Origin: Dipteris shenzhenensis
Taxonomy: Eukaryota; Polypodiophyta; Polypodiopsida; Gleicheniales
Assembly: GCA_047967505.1 (NCBI GenBank)
Contig: CM106540.1
Direction: 5' to 3' (one strand)
Length of the DNA: 64,000 nt
Shown here: positions 33,063-44,104 of the stretch, piece after piece
Numbering within the stretch: position 1 is the stretch's first letter
Layout: each line of letters begins with the position of its first letter
Notes under the pieces: model-generated
The model's input: only the letters and a program-made list of their open reading frames with translations
Database searches by the model: none
Told to the model about the DNA's origin: nothing
Position numbers and translations under genes: made by a program

Positions 33063-33067
33063 CGTAT

Positions 33068-33440
33068 TTCTTATTGTTCAGTACTTCTGGCACCCAATTG
33101 TTTTGGTACTTCTGGGATGCTCAATCGTTCGATACTTTCGGATGTTCAGATGCTCGTTGTGTTTCTAGATTATTGGTTCTTGATTTGCAGGATCATTATG
33201 GCATTTCTATTGTGTTGCTATGGCTTTCTTACACTACACAAGCAATATTTTAGCCCTGGCTTTATGGACATATCAAATCTGATACTTTAGTATGCCTGAA
33301 TGCTCGTTGTGTTTTTGGATTAATAGTTCTTGATTTGCAGGAACTTTATGGGTCTTCCTATGGTGTTGCTATGGCTTTCTTACACTACTCAAGAGACATT
33401 TCATCCTTGGCTTTGTGGACATCTCAAATTGCCTCTCCAT
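33068..33440 (+). repeat. Minisatellite continuation and 150-bp tandem duplication
   Basis: After the solo LTR the GTTCAGTACTTCTGG family continues to about 33150. Then two units with an exact 150-bp offset (TGCTCGTTGT at 33151 and 33301) share GGTTCTTGATTTGCAGGA-like, GTGTTGCTATGGCTTTCTTA and CACTAC.CAAG segments. Confidence 0.75.
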
Positions 33441-34140
33441 ACTCATCTTTGGACTAGTGATCAAAGCAATTTCCTCATACATTCATCCTTGGTACAATAG
33501 AAATGGACACTTGAATATTGCTGTGTTCATATACACTGCATGAAATCAGTCATTTTATGTGGATGAATTGTGCAAAACATGAAGGCATGATTATAAAGGC
33601 TTGAGGAGGCTTGACCAGATTGAACTTGGAGACAACAAGCTCTACTATTCAGATGAGGAGCTCAAATATCGAACTTGAAGATCTCAAGCCATGATTATGC
33701 ATCATCACTATGTCAATCAAGTTGAGATTTTTTGGAAGATTTTTCTATTTTTCACACATAGTTTGCACTGTATCATGCACCAAACATAGTGCCTATACTT
33801 TGCACTATACTATGGACAAGTGCTTATCTTATGCCCTTGTACTATCCACATGCAATTTGCACTGTATCATCTAGCATTACATTGTATCATTCAAATTGGC
33901 ATATGGCCATCCTTTATATATATATTTTCACATAGATATATATAGTGGCTCAGGTTTTTCCCTTGTACTCCCCAAGGGTTTTTACATCCATAGCTAGAGA
34001 GCCTAGTTTGAGTAGGGGTACTAGAGCTATATATAGCTTGCCCTAACTTAGCCTAGTCCTCAACTATATATATGCCTACGATCTATGAATAGAATCACTT
34101 TCTTGGGAGCAACTCTTGTTTCAGTCTCTCTCCTCTTTCT
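33441..34140 (+). other. Spacer with TATA-like sequence before CACTA copy 2
   Basis: No gene. ATAGTTTGCACTGTATCATG-like phrases repeat around 33755-33895. GAGCTATATATAGCTTGCC near 34025 is a strong TATA-like site. It is followed by a pyrimidine-rich leader ending CTCAACAG|GCTATTG near 34154, which could act as promoter and acceptor for the transposase frame that starts just after it, or be the end of an older LTR. Confidence 0.35.
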
Positions 34141-34158
34141 CTTCCTCTCAACAGGCTA

Positions 34159-35460
34159 TTGTGTAAAATGCTTCCAAGGGAGAATAAATTACTGACCTCA
34201 AGAGATATGGAAAGGCAACATGTGACATCTCTTGGAGGATTAGATTACAAGCACATCCATGCATGCATCAATGATTATGTTCTGTTTCATGCACCACATA
34301 AGGATGGAAGAGAGTGTCCTACTTGTGGAGAGGCAAGATATAGAGAAGATCTCAAAACTTTGGATGTGCCTCGTGAGGTTCCACGACATTTTCCCATAAT
34401 CCCCCCTCGCATCCAACATATGTTCAAGTGCAAATCCATTGTAGAGCTCATGTCATGGCATTCCTCCCATCGATCAATCGATAATAAGTGGAGAACTCTT
34501 GGAAGCATATTGAAGACACATGGCCCAACTTCAAGGAAGAACCTAGGAACTTGAGACTTGGATTGGGTATGGATGGTGTGAACCAATTTGGTCTCAAAAG
34601 CACCTCTTACAGTGTATGGCCAGTGAATGATTGGTGAATTATAATCTTCCACCCTCTATGGCAATTAAGAAAGGACATGTCATGTTATCCCTTCTAATTC
34701 TAGGGAAACATAAAGTCAAAAATCTTGATGTTTATTTGGAGCCTTTGATTGATGAGCTAGAGATACTTTGAAGAGGTATCGAGGTGCATGATGTGAGCAA
34801 GCCTCCCTCATCACGAGACTTCAACTACAAAGTAGTCTTGATGTGGACAATGCATGACTTCCCAGGCTATGGTGAGTATTCACGTAAGCATTGAATTTTT
34901 AATTATGAGTAGGCAATCGATGTGTCACCCTAAACCCACCTTGAACTCTTAATTGCATCTATTGTTCAGGTCTCACTACATCAGGTTACCATGCATGTCT
35001 TGTTTGTGGTCCTTCACTAGTTGTCTCATAGGCAGATGCATTGAATAAGGTCATCTATTAGAATCACCATCAATGTCTTCCACCTAATCATCCTAGATAT
35101 GTCGTCCCTTGGAATGAAGTCCCCCCACAATTACTCACTGCAGGAGATTGGATGAGAATTTGGGATAGTTCCATCACGATTCCACCACTTGGCATGAGCT
35201 AGTAAGGGTTTGTAACTATTATGTGCTATATTGAATGGAAATAAAGATTGCATGCTAGCACCAGCTTTTGTTTAGATACTGCATCTATTATCGTTTACCA
35301 TATTGGTCCCACCTCAAGATCAATCACCTACTTGATCCCATGCATATCTTCAAGAATGTGGCATCTACCATTTGGGAACATTTGAATGGGACATGAGATT
35401 CTGCACAGGGAGGATGCATGAAGCTTGGCCACAAGAGAGGCCAAATGGGTATGTCTTTAT
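34159..35460 (+). pseudogene. TNP2 transposase (copy 2)
   Basis: 34159-34554 reads CINDYVLFHAPHKDGRECPTCGEARY (one of the zinc-binding cysteine pairs), then VPRHFPIIPPRIQHMFKCKS, ELMSWHSSHR. These are the N-terminal TNP2 landmarks. Shifted frames continue with LGLGMDGVNQFGLKS (near 34560), NYNLPPSMAIKKGHVM, DVYLEPLIDELEIL, then SGYHACLVCGPSLV (near 34990), and after an intron-like gap HLLDPMHIFKNVAS (about 35325). A single nucleotide shift near 34530 separates the first two parts, and stops occur near 34770 and 35030. It would be a DDE-type transposase of CACTA elements if intact. Confidence 0.8.
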
Positions 35461-35579
35461 GTGCATAATATCTTTTTCCTTCCAAATTTGTGAGTGAATT
35501 AGAAGCAACTAATCAACCATTCCTTGCGTGCTCAATTCATACTACCTACTAGCATTTCTTATAGTTCATCAAAGGACAT

Positions 35580-36400
35580 GGACGATTGTATTTACAAGAT
35601 GGGCGAGCTTGTGAGGTACTTTACAGGATACAAAATGTGAAGCGTATCAATGCTCCATGCAAGGTGTTCATATTGCTAATATGGTGTACTTTGTCCTTTC
35701 TAGGTATGTGAGCTCAAAGGAAATAGATGCCACCACACTTGAGAATGCTCAAGTTATGTCAGTGGAGGTGGTTTGTTTAGTGGAGGAGACATTTCCACGT
35801 TCTATTCTCACAAGCCAACTACATCTCATAATGCATTTGGTGGATGAGATTGCTATATGCGGTATTCTACATGCATGATGGTTGTTCTTCCTCACATGAA
35901 GACCTTAAGGGTTTCATGAGGCAAAATGCAAGGCCCAAAGGTAGCATGGCCGAGGGTTTGGTTGTTACAAGAGTCACTTGTATATATTTCTGAGTCCCTT
36001 GTTGATGTGAGTAGCTCTCTCCCACAACTATGGAGTGATGATGAAGACCTAAGGATGACCTCTATTGTGCCTCAAGGGAAAGGATGGAGCAAGGTAATAC
36101 ACATGAAGTTGCTTAATAATATCAACCTTTATTTCATGCTTAATAGTGATGTGATGAAAAGATGGGTGACAAGATACAAGCATGCAAAGGCAAGAAGACA
36201 AGGAGAAAGGGCACTCCTTTGTACATACCATAGATATCGTGTGCCATACCCTCAGCATCTAAGAGTAGTTCCAAAGGATATTTAGGTGGATTGGCTACTT
36301 GATGAAATGGAGAGAGCAGAGAGAGATGAGGGGATGCATATCACAATGGAAGAATGGGAGTATGCTAGGCGATGCAAGAGCAAGGTCGGTATATAGAATG
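35580..36400 (+). pseudogene. DUF4218-like domain (copy 2)
   Basis: MGELVRYFTGYKM-like codons (near 35600) are followed by QGVHIANMVYFVLSRYVSSK, VCLVEETFPRSILTSQLHL, and HLVDEIAIC (35657-35878). A stop and frameshift near 35876 (HA-stop-WLFF) interrupt it. It resumes at about 35926 with SLVYISESLVDVSSSLPQLW to VPYPQHLRVVPKDI, then a TAG near 36283 and VDWLLDEMERAERDEGMHI. Compared with copy 1, a block around FLERFMKTLKGF is partly deleted. Confidence 0.75.
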
Positions 36401-36419
36401 CTATGCATAAGCTAGGAGC

Positions 36420-37246
36420 TTTCAACAATTTAGATTGCTTATTTAATTGATTTTGTCTTTGTGTGGTGTACTATGTTCAATGCTATATGGTGTGAGGGCA
36501 AGCATTTTCGAACACAACGGATTGATGATAAGAGAAAAACACACGATTGTGGCATCATTGCTAGCTTTGAGGGAGCCAATGGAGCCATGGATGATTATTG
36601 TGGCATAATCCAAGATAATATTAAGCTTGACTTTCGATGCTTGTTTTTGTATGTTTTGGATGTAAAGTGGTCTAAGGACGTGGTGGAAAGAGGCCCTAAT
36701 GCAAGAATCAAACACATGCAAGTGGCTTTAATGTAACTATTAACTCCACAAAGTTTTGGCAAAGTAAGAAGGACACACTAGTACTACCACAACAATGTGA
36801 ACAGGTATTGTACACACATATAAAAATACTCACTTTTAAATATTTGATACCTTCGATGTAAGGAAAATAACATGATTGTATTTGTGTTTGAATTAGGTTA
36901 TCTATCAACCAATGGTAGATAATAATATGTGGTGGGATGTCATTCCTATTACACCATGTTCCAAAGTGATGTATAGTACATTTACTATGGAGGATGATCA
37001 TGGCCATGGATGTGATGATGACCATGATACAAGAGAGGAGGATGATCATGAGATAGGAGATACAGATATTGAGGCCATTACCCATGAGGATGAGCCTACC
37101 ATTGGTGATGCTGATTTCAATGAGCACATGAGTGGCACAAGTAGTAGTGGGATGAATGTATTTGTAGATCTCAACACTACTTTGGATTTTGAAGTACATA
37201 GTTTGGCAAGGGTGGATCTCATTGAGAATGAGATTGACCATCATTG
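36420..37246 (+). pseudogene. DUF4216-like domain and acidic tail (copy 2)
   Basis: 36461-36736 reads MFNAIWCEGKHFRTQRIDDK, GAMDDYCGIIQDNIKLDF, DVKWSKDVVERGPNARI. A one-base change of frame near 36715 leads to FWQSKKDTLVLPQQCEQVLY and, after an intron-like gap with an acceptor near 36897, VIYQPMVDNNMWWDVIPITP. The tail 36990-37246 is strongly acidic (EEDDHEIGDTDIEA, HEDEPTIGDADF) and ends at TGA 37246-37248. The acidic tail is typical of the C-terminus of this transposase subfamily in all three copies here. Confidence 0.75.
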
Positions 37247-37250
37247 ATAT

Positions 37251-37490
37251 GGGCAAAACTAATTTCCATATTGTCTCATTCTCCTCACCTCACTTAATTT
37301 GTGTATATGTGGGTTTGCCAAAAAGCATTGATATTTTTATCAAAATTATGCGCTTTGGTAATCATGGGCAATGCTTGGAAAGTAGTGATGTACATTTATC
37401 ATCCTACACTAAAATCTCACTTTTTGTATTCTCTGTTTTGCATTTAAATTCATGTCTAATTTATGCACTAATAGATGTGCTATTATCTAC
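37251..37490 (+). other. Element 3' spacer between CACTA copies 2 and 3
   Basis: Resembles the sequence after copy 3 (about 42530-42780): CATTCTCCTCACCTCACTTA, TTTGCCAAAAAGCAT and GGTAATCATGGGCAATG occur in both. It ends in degenerate subterminal-repeat-like AATAGACATGCTAATAGACA directly joined to the transposase frame of copy 3. A full 5' end of copy 3 is therefore missing. Confidence 0.6.
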
Positions 37491-38940
37491 GCAAATAGAC
37501 ATGCTAATAGACATGCCCATCCATGCGTGCATCAATGATTGCATTCTTTTTTGTGGACCACATAAGGAGGCAAGAGTGTCCTGCTTGGAGGCAAGATATA
37601 GAGTAGATCTCAAAACTTTGGATGTGCCTCCTAACATTCTGCGACATTTTCCCATAATCCCTTGCATCCAACATATGTTCAAGTGCAAATCCATTACAGA
37701 GCTCATGTCATGGCATTCCTCCCATCGATTAACTTATGGCAAGTGGAGATCTCCTGCAAACACTCCTGTGTGGAAGCATATTGAAGACACATGGCCAAGC
37801 TTCAAGGAAGAACCTAGGAACTTGAGACTTAGATTTGCTATGAACGGTGTCAACCCATTCGAGACCCATTCGGTCTCAAAAGGACCTCTTATAGTGTACG
37901 GCCATTAATATTGGTGAATTATAATCTTACACACTCTATGATGATTAAGAAAGGGGATGTTATGTTATCCCTTCTAATTCTAGGGAAACATAACTTGTCA
38001 AAAACCCAGATGTTTATTTGGAGCCTTTGATTGATGAGCAGGAAATTCTTTGGAGAGGTATTAAGGTGCATGATGCCTCCCTCATCACGAGACTTCAACT
38101 ACAAGGTAGTTTTGATGTGGACAATGCATGACTTCTCAGGCTATGGCGAGTGTTAAGGTACGCATTGAGCTTTTAATTATGGAATAGGAAATCGATGTGG
38201 CACCCTGAACCCACCTTGCTTACACAATTGCATCTATTGTTTAGGTCTCACTATATCAGGTTACCATGCATGTCCTGTTTGTGGTCCTTCACTACTTGCT
38301 TCACCGCCAGATGCATTGAATAAGGTCATCTATGAGAATCACCATCGATTTCTCCCATGTAATCAATGTTTCCCCTTGGAACAAATTCCCCCCAAAGTCA
38401 CTCAGTGCAGGAGATTGGATGACAATTTGGGACCTTTTCATGACTCCTCCATGTGGCATGAGTTAATAAGGGTTTGTAACTATTGTGTGCTATGTTGAAT
38501 GGAAATAAAGATTACACACTAACACCATATTTTGTTTAGATACTTCATCTTTTATCAGCTACCATATTGGTCCCACCTCAAAATCAATCACATGCTTGAT
38601 CCCATGTATATCTTCAAGAATGTGGCATCTACCATTTGGGAACGTTTGAATGGGACACGAGATTCCTTGAGCATAAGAGAGGATCTATGCACCATGGGGA
38701 GGATGCGTGAAGCTTGGCCATAAGGGAGGCCAAATGGGCATGTCTGTTTATCCCATACACCATGGAAGTTATCAAAGCTAGAGATGGGTGGTGGCGGTAA
38801 AGTAGGTTAACACTACAATTTGTACTCCCACTGGGTATTTGAAGGGGGCCTTCACAAAGAACAAGAATAGACATGTAGAGCAATTATACGGCTTGAAATC
38901 TCGTGATTTGCACAAGATGCTCCAAGTAAGTATGACTTGG
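37490..38940 (+). pseudogene. TNP2 transposase (copy 3)
   Basis: 37500-37908 reads MPIHACINDCILFCGPHKEA, ARYRVDLKTLDVP, RHFPIIPCIQHMFKCKSITE, LMSWHSSHR, NLRLRFAMNGVNPF. The CPTCGE cysteine pair of copy 2 is damaged here (VSCLEARY). After frame changes come DVYLEPLIDEQEILWRG (about 38010), SGYHACPVCGPSLL (about 38260), PPDALNKVIYENHH, then, past an intron-like gap, HMLDPMYIFKNVASTIW (about 38590) and LYGLKSRDLHKMLQ (about 38880-38925). Confidence 0.8.
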
Positions 38941-39119
38941 CATAATCTCTTTTTCCTTCCAAATTTGTGAGTGTAGAAGCAACTAGTCAACCATCGGTCA
39001 TGTGTTTAGTTCATACTACCTACTAGCATTTCTCGTACTGCATCGAAGGAAGTCAAGGATTGTATTTACAAGATGGGCGAGCTTGTAAGGTATCTCATAC
39101 TATAAAAATGTGAAGCGTA

Positions 39120-41700
39120 TCAATGTGATGCAAGGTTTTCCTATTGCTAATATGGTGCACTTTTTTCTTTCTAGGTATGTCAGCTCAAAGGAAATAAATC
39201 CCACCACAAGTTGAGTATGCTCAAGTTATGTCAGTGGAGGTGGTTTGTTTAGTGGAGGAGACCTTTCCACATTCTATTCTCACAAGCCAACGACATCTCA
39301 TAGTGCATTTGGTGGATGAGATTGCTATATGCAGCAATGTACATGCACGATGGTTGTTCTTCCTCAAGTGCTTCATGAAGAACTTGAAGGGTTTTGTGAG
39401 ACAAAATGCAAGGCCCAAAGGTAGCATGGCCAAGGATTGGTTGGTACAAGAGTCACTTGTATATATTTTTGAGTTTCTTGTTGATATGGATAGCTCTCTC
39501 CCACAACTATGGAGAGATGATGAAGACCTAAGGATGACCTCTATTGTGCCTCAAGGGAAAGGATGGAGCAAAGTAATGGACACGAAGTTGCTTAATAATC
39601 TAAACCTCTATTGCATGCTTAATAGTGATGTGATGAACATGGATGATTTTTTCAAGCTAGTTTTGTTAAGAAGCTAAAATTTTATATTGGTATCGAAAGT
39701 TTGTATTCCCTAATAAAAATAAATGTTTGAAAGATTCGCCAAAATTTGAAAGTTTTATGAAAAAAATAATAAAGTTTCACTAGGATTTACATTTTTTACT
39801 TCAAAATTCCAAAGGAAAAATATAACAGTATATTACATCCTATCAATATTGTGAAACTAAAAAAAGGAGGTCGATAAACTTTTGCCAATATTTTACAATC
39901 TCTTTTATCTCTTAAGGAGAGGTTTGGGGGAGGACGATTGGGGAGATCTCCATTGTTACCATCATGCACCATTGGATGCAAACGTGGGATAATTTTACAT
40001 GAGCATGGGCGAATTGAGCATGGGTAGTTAATGTTTGTAGCTACATGTGCTCAGCGTCACATTGAATACAAAATCCTCTTCCACCCTCCATCGCCCCCTT
40101 GAGTGTAGCCCTTTTGGGCCCTTCCGAGGAAATATCTCTGGCTTCTTCTACAAGTGTTCATGGCTCTCATGACCACAATCATGGCCATAGCACAAACCCT
40201 ATTGGTGACACTCAAATTTAGGAAGGCCTTGATGCACTCAAGTCCATCTTCCAGATCAACCCCAACAAACCAAATGCAGATCGACCCCAACAACCCAAAT
40301 GTCGAGAAAGTGGAGTAGGGGCGAGGCAACATCGAGCTGCAAGATTTGGACTTCACGTATCCAACAAGATCAGACGTGGCAATCTCAAGAGACTATGTTT
40401 GGAGGTGAAGGCAAGGGAAAGCATGATGCTGGTGGGAGCGAGTGCATCGAGAAAGAGCTCAATGAAGAGATTCTATGATCTAGCAGTAGGCGAGGGTGAT
40501 GATCCATGAGGAGGACATTCAGCGATGGAATTTGTGATGGCTTAGGTAACACATATAAGGGTTGGAAGCAACGGTGTTTGCAATGACAAACTACAAAAAC
40601 ATAAGCTACAGGACGGAGGAAGGAAAGCAAGGGGAGGTTCACTTTAAATTGTCGTCATTTCAAGAGGAAAAGCATCAACAAACTATCTTCCCACTATGTA
40701 AGGAAGAAGTCCTAGCGGCCAATGTTTCCAAGGATGACGACGATTTGTCAATGGACAATGGTGACCGGATTCTCTTGAAAAAATCTAGATCAGTAATTAT
40801 CTATGCCTTAGAATTCGGACCCATCCAAAACTCTCTTATCCAGTGAAAATTAGGTTGAGGCACAACATGAGTCTACCAATCTTCCTAGACGAGGGTAGCA
40901 CAAGTACTACAACACACAATCCTCTCTCATTCGACCAAAAAAGTTAACAATTTCAATATGTACTCATAGACTCACATAAAAATTAACTTCTAAGTGGCCA
41001 TCAAGATCAGAATGCAAGGGGCTATTCAAGAAAGAAGAGGAGAGGGCTTGCAAGAACAATGAAGATGTGGAAAGCCAGCAAATGACCCACATTGCAGTGG
41101 AATGTAATTATTGGAAGCAAATGGATGAGCATCTTACTATCTTGCGCTCACTCATGCCCCGCTCTTACATTCAAAGGGTAAACCACCTTTACATCTTTAG
41201 CCTTCTATACACTGATACATAATCCAATTTACATATGATGACAATGGTTATGAATTATTTGAAATGGATATTAGAAAAAGACTATCTGTGCATACATTGC
41301 TCACAAATTGAAAGCAGACTATAGAGAATACAAAGGCAAATAAAACTCCTATAAATATCGCCCAAAGGAGGTAACTACCGACGACTCATTGTGCAGAGCG
41401 CATAGCTTCAATAAAAACATCCATGGTGATGAAAAGATGGGAGACAAGATACGAGGATGCAAAGGCAAGAAGACAATAAGAAAGACCCTCTTTCATACAC
41501 ACCACATATCTCGTGTTCCATACCATGAGCATCTAAGAGCACTTCCAAAGGATATTCATGTGGATTGGCCACTTGACTAAATGGAGAGAGCAAAGAGAGA
41601 ATAGGGGATGCATATCACTATGGAAGAATGGGAGTATGCTAGATGATGCATGCAAAAGGTCGGTATATAAAATGTTATGCATAAGTTAGAAGCTTTCAAC
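39120..41700 (+). pseudogene. DUF4218-like domain, split by insertion (copy 3)
   Basis: 39228-39637 reads MSVEVVCLVEETFPHSILTS, HLVDEIAIC, FLKCFMKNLKGFVRQNARPK, DSSLPQLWRDDEDLRMTSIV and SDVM before the insertion. 41426-41660 resumes with VMKRWETRYEDAKARRQ, a stop (CAATAAG near 41475), then the HHISRVPYHEHLRALPKDIH equivalent and WKNGSMLD. Compared with copy 2 the reading is continuous once the insertion and one copy of GTGATGAA are removed. Confidence 0.75.
39638..41425. mobile_element. hAT-like non-autonomous DNA transposon, 1,788 bp
   Basis: Target duplication GTGATGAA lies at 39630-39637 and 41426-41433. Uninterrupted copy 2 has a single GTGATGAA at this point. The left end CATGGATGATTTTTTCAAGC and the complement of the right end, CATGGATGTTTTTATTGAAG, form imperfect ~22-bp terminal inverted repeats that both continue into CTA. 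An 8-bp target duplication with short repeats beginning CATGGATG is characteristic of the hAT superfamily (compare CAGGGATGAAA of Ac). No transposase motif was found inside, so it is probably non-autonomous. Interior frames at 40057-40356 (minus) and 40562-40846 (plus) are unassigned and may be captured sequence. Confidence 0.8.
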
Positions 41701-41729
41701 AATTTAGATTGCTTATTCAATTGATTTTT

Positions 41730-42520
41730 TCTTCGTGTAGTGTACTATGTTCAATGCTATATGGTGTGAGGGCAAGCATTTTTGGACACAACGAATTGAT
41801 AATAAGAGAAACATGCAAGATTGCGACGTCGTTGCTAGCTTTGAGGGAGCCAATGGAGCCATGGAGGATTATTGTTGCATAATCCAAAATATCATATAGC
41901 TTGAATTTCAGCTCTTCTTTTGAATGTTTTGGATGTCAACTGGTTTAAGGATGTGGTGGAAAGAGCCCCTAATGCAATAATCAAACGCCATGCAAGTGGC
42001 TTTGTAACTATTGACTCCACAAAGTTTTGGCAAAGCAAGGACACACTAGTACTACCGTAGCAATGTGAACATGTACTGTACATGCATATAAAAATACTCA
42101 ATTTTTAATATTTGATACCTTCAATGCAAGGAAAATAACATGTTTGTATTTGTGTTTGAATTGGGTTGTCTATCAACCAATGGTGGACAATGGTGGCACC
42201 TCATACCTATTACACCACTTTCCAAAGTGATGTATAGTACATTTACTAATATGGAGCATATGGAGCATGATCACGGCCATGGAGGTGATGATGATGGTGA
42301 TATGAGAGAGGAGGATGATCATGAGATAGGAGACATAGATATTCAAGACATTACCCCCACCATGAGGATGAGCTTGCCATTGGTGATGCTGATTTTGATG
42401 AGCATAGTAGCACAAGTAGTAGTGGCCTAAATGTATTTGTAGATCTCTACATTGGTTTGAATATTGAAGTAGATAGTTTGGCAAGGGTTGATCCATGGAG
42501 GATGAGATCGAACCGTAGCC
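41730..42520 (+). pseudogene. DUF4216-like domain and acidic tail (copy 3)
   Basis: Codons for VLCSMLYGVRASIF/GCEGKHFWTQRI-like residues (41740-41800), SFEGANGAMEDYCCIIQN (about 41840-41895) and FWQSKDTLVLP-QCEHVLY (about 42025-42080) match copy 2 with stops and small deletions. After an intron-like gap, MVDNGGTSYLLHHFPK or, in the alternative frame, GGQWWHLIPITPLSKVMYST leads to an acidic run (GGDDDGDMREEDDHEIGDID) at 42290-42350. The tail shifts frame near 42360. Confidence 0.7.
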
Positions 42521-42530
42521 CATCATTAAT

Positions 42531-43195
42531 ATTGGTAAAACTATTTTATATATTGTACCATTCTCCTCACCTCACTTAATCTTTGTGTATGTGTGTTTGC
42601 CAAAAAGCATATTATTATGTGTGACACGTGCATAGCATTGATTTTTTCTTTTAATTATCTGTTTTGGTAATCATGGGCAATGTTTGGAAAGCAATGATGC
42701 ACATTTATCAGCCTAGAGCAAAAATTTTACTCTCTGTTGCACGTTTATAAACATGTCTAAATACACGTCTAAGTACAGTATAGGCACGCTATTAGACGCA
42801 TTAATAACCATGCCATTAGATGTGCTAATAGATGCGCTAGTATTTTCACTAATTCTATCTATGCCTATAGATGCACCCGCTATATTGCGCATCTATAGTT
42901 GCTTTCTCTTGTTGTGAGGATAGATAGTATTTTGTTCAACCACACAGAATTTATTTTTTTTCTCAAAATTCTACAGAGTGTCTATAATTGTGTCTTTCTT
43001 TTTTTTTAAATTTCTATAGACATCTAATAGCATGTCTATAGGAATGTCTATAGGCATGCCTCTGTGTTATATAGATGCACTTATAGACGTGGGTCTGTAG
43101 ACACACAAATAGACACGTTCATATCTTTTTTTTTTAATTTAGGAAATGTGTCTATACACGCGTCTGTGGATGCATTGTTTTGTTGTGTTATAGCA
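42531..43195 (+). repeat. CACTA 3' flank with subterminal repeats
   Basis: 42531-42750 is the element 3' spacer shared with 37251-37440. 42760-43190 holds about twelve degenerate units such as CACGCTATTAGACGCATT, GATGTGCTAATAGATGCG, CCTATAGATGCACCCGC, CATGTCTATAGGAATGTC and GTCTGTGGATGCATTG. Both orientations occur, and they belong to the same family as at 4375-4497. The outer terminus was not pinpointed. Confidence 0.65.
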
Positions 43196-44104
43196 CGTAA
43201 CATGAACCTTCATATAATTGTTTAATTCCTTATTATGATCTCTATCCTTGCCTTGTTTTAAGTCTCATATTTAAAGCTCTGCAACACAGTGTTGTCTTGT
43301 CATGCATACATGCATGCATGAATGTATCGTGGATGTATGCAATATAATATATTTATTTATTTATTTATTGGTTTGTTAGTTTATTTGATTTATTTTTTTC
43401 TTTTTTATATCAAAATACATGTCCTGATTCTATGTCAACATCACACATATGAAAGGTAAAATCAATCTTGGTAAAATAGTATTGTGTCTCCACAGCTAAA
43501 TCACATATAGAATTGTTCATGTTACTTTCCTAAATGTTGGTGGTACCAGCAACACGTAAGAACTTTTGTTAAAGTAAAGGTGTTGGTACAACTATAGGAA
43601 TTGCATATCGTAGCAAACTATTAAACCCAATCTTCTAGCTAGGCTATCTTGTGCCAAGTTCCAAAAACCAGCATTTTCTTCACACTATGTTCTCTCTTTT
43701 TTCAAATGTGTGGCGAGGTTTCATAGTGGATGTTCAATCGAATCAGTGCTTCCAAGCTAACCAAAACAAGGAGTTGCTTCCCTAGTCACAAGGCCTACCA
43801 CAACCTATATGCATCTACCAGAGCCTATATGCATCCACAACACCGGCCTCTTAGTATTTCACAGCAGTTGGGTATGAATCTAGGAAGCCTAGAGCCACCA
43901 TTTCCACTCAAACCATCTTTTGTCCTTGCAGGGGCACGCATTGAATCCCTCTCGTACTAGGATGCTTGTATGTGCTCATCCCATGTCGGATCATCCTTCG
44001 AAACCCCATCCCGAATCAACTTTGAGATCATGACATTGTGATTTTGGGGATATGAAATTTTGCTACTACAATAGTTATAGCCTAATATAGCCTTAACACC
44101 TATT
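43196..44104 (+). other. Spacer with simple repeats, no supported gene
   Basis: Short microsatellites: CATGCATACATGCATGCATG (about 43301), TATTTATTTATTTATT (about 43349). The open frame at 43730-43960 has no recognised domain. Nothing else was identified. Confidence 0.45.

Larger units (their letters stand above)
34141..37250 (+). mobile_element. Degenerate CACTA (TNP2-type) transposon, copy 2
   Basis: Plus-strand TNP2, DUF4218-like and DUF4216-like parts and an acidic tail lie in normal order. It is homologous to copy 1 (opposite strand) and copy 3 (directly downstream, same strand). It is the most complete of the three, retaining the N-terminal cysteine region, but has stops and frameshifts. 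Terminal inverted repeats were not identified, so limits are those of the coding homology. Confidence 0.8.
37490..42530 (+). mobile_element. Degenerate CACTA transposon, copy 3, interrupted by a hAT-like element
   Basis: Same order and family as copies 1 and 2: TNP2 (37490-38930), DUF4218-like (39120-39637, resuming 41426-41700), DUF4216-like and acidic tail (41730-42520). The DUF4218 part is split by a 1,788-bp insertion at 39638-41425 flanked by GTGATGAA. Stops and frameshifts occur throughout. Confidence 0.8.

Noticed and set aside
33940-34155. Possible LTR of a retrotransposon before CACTA copy 2 (TATA-like site and CAACAG end)
   Set aside because: No second copy, no target duplication and no primer-binding site could be found in the window.
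43920-44000. Resemblance of GAATCCCTCTCGTACTAGGA to large-subunit rRNA
   Set aside because: The similarity is too short, and flanking sequence does not match rRNA.
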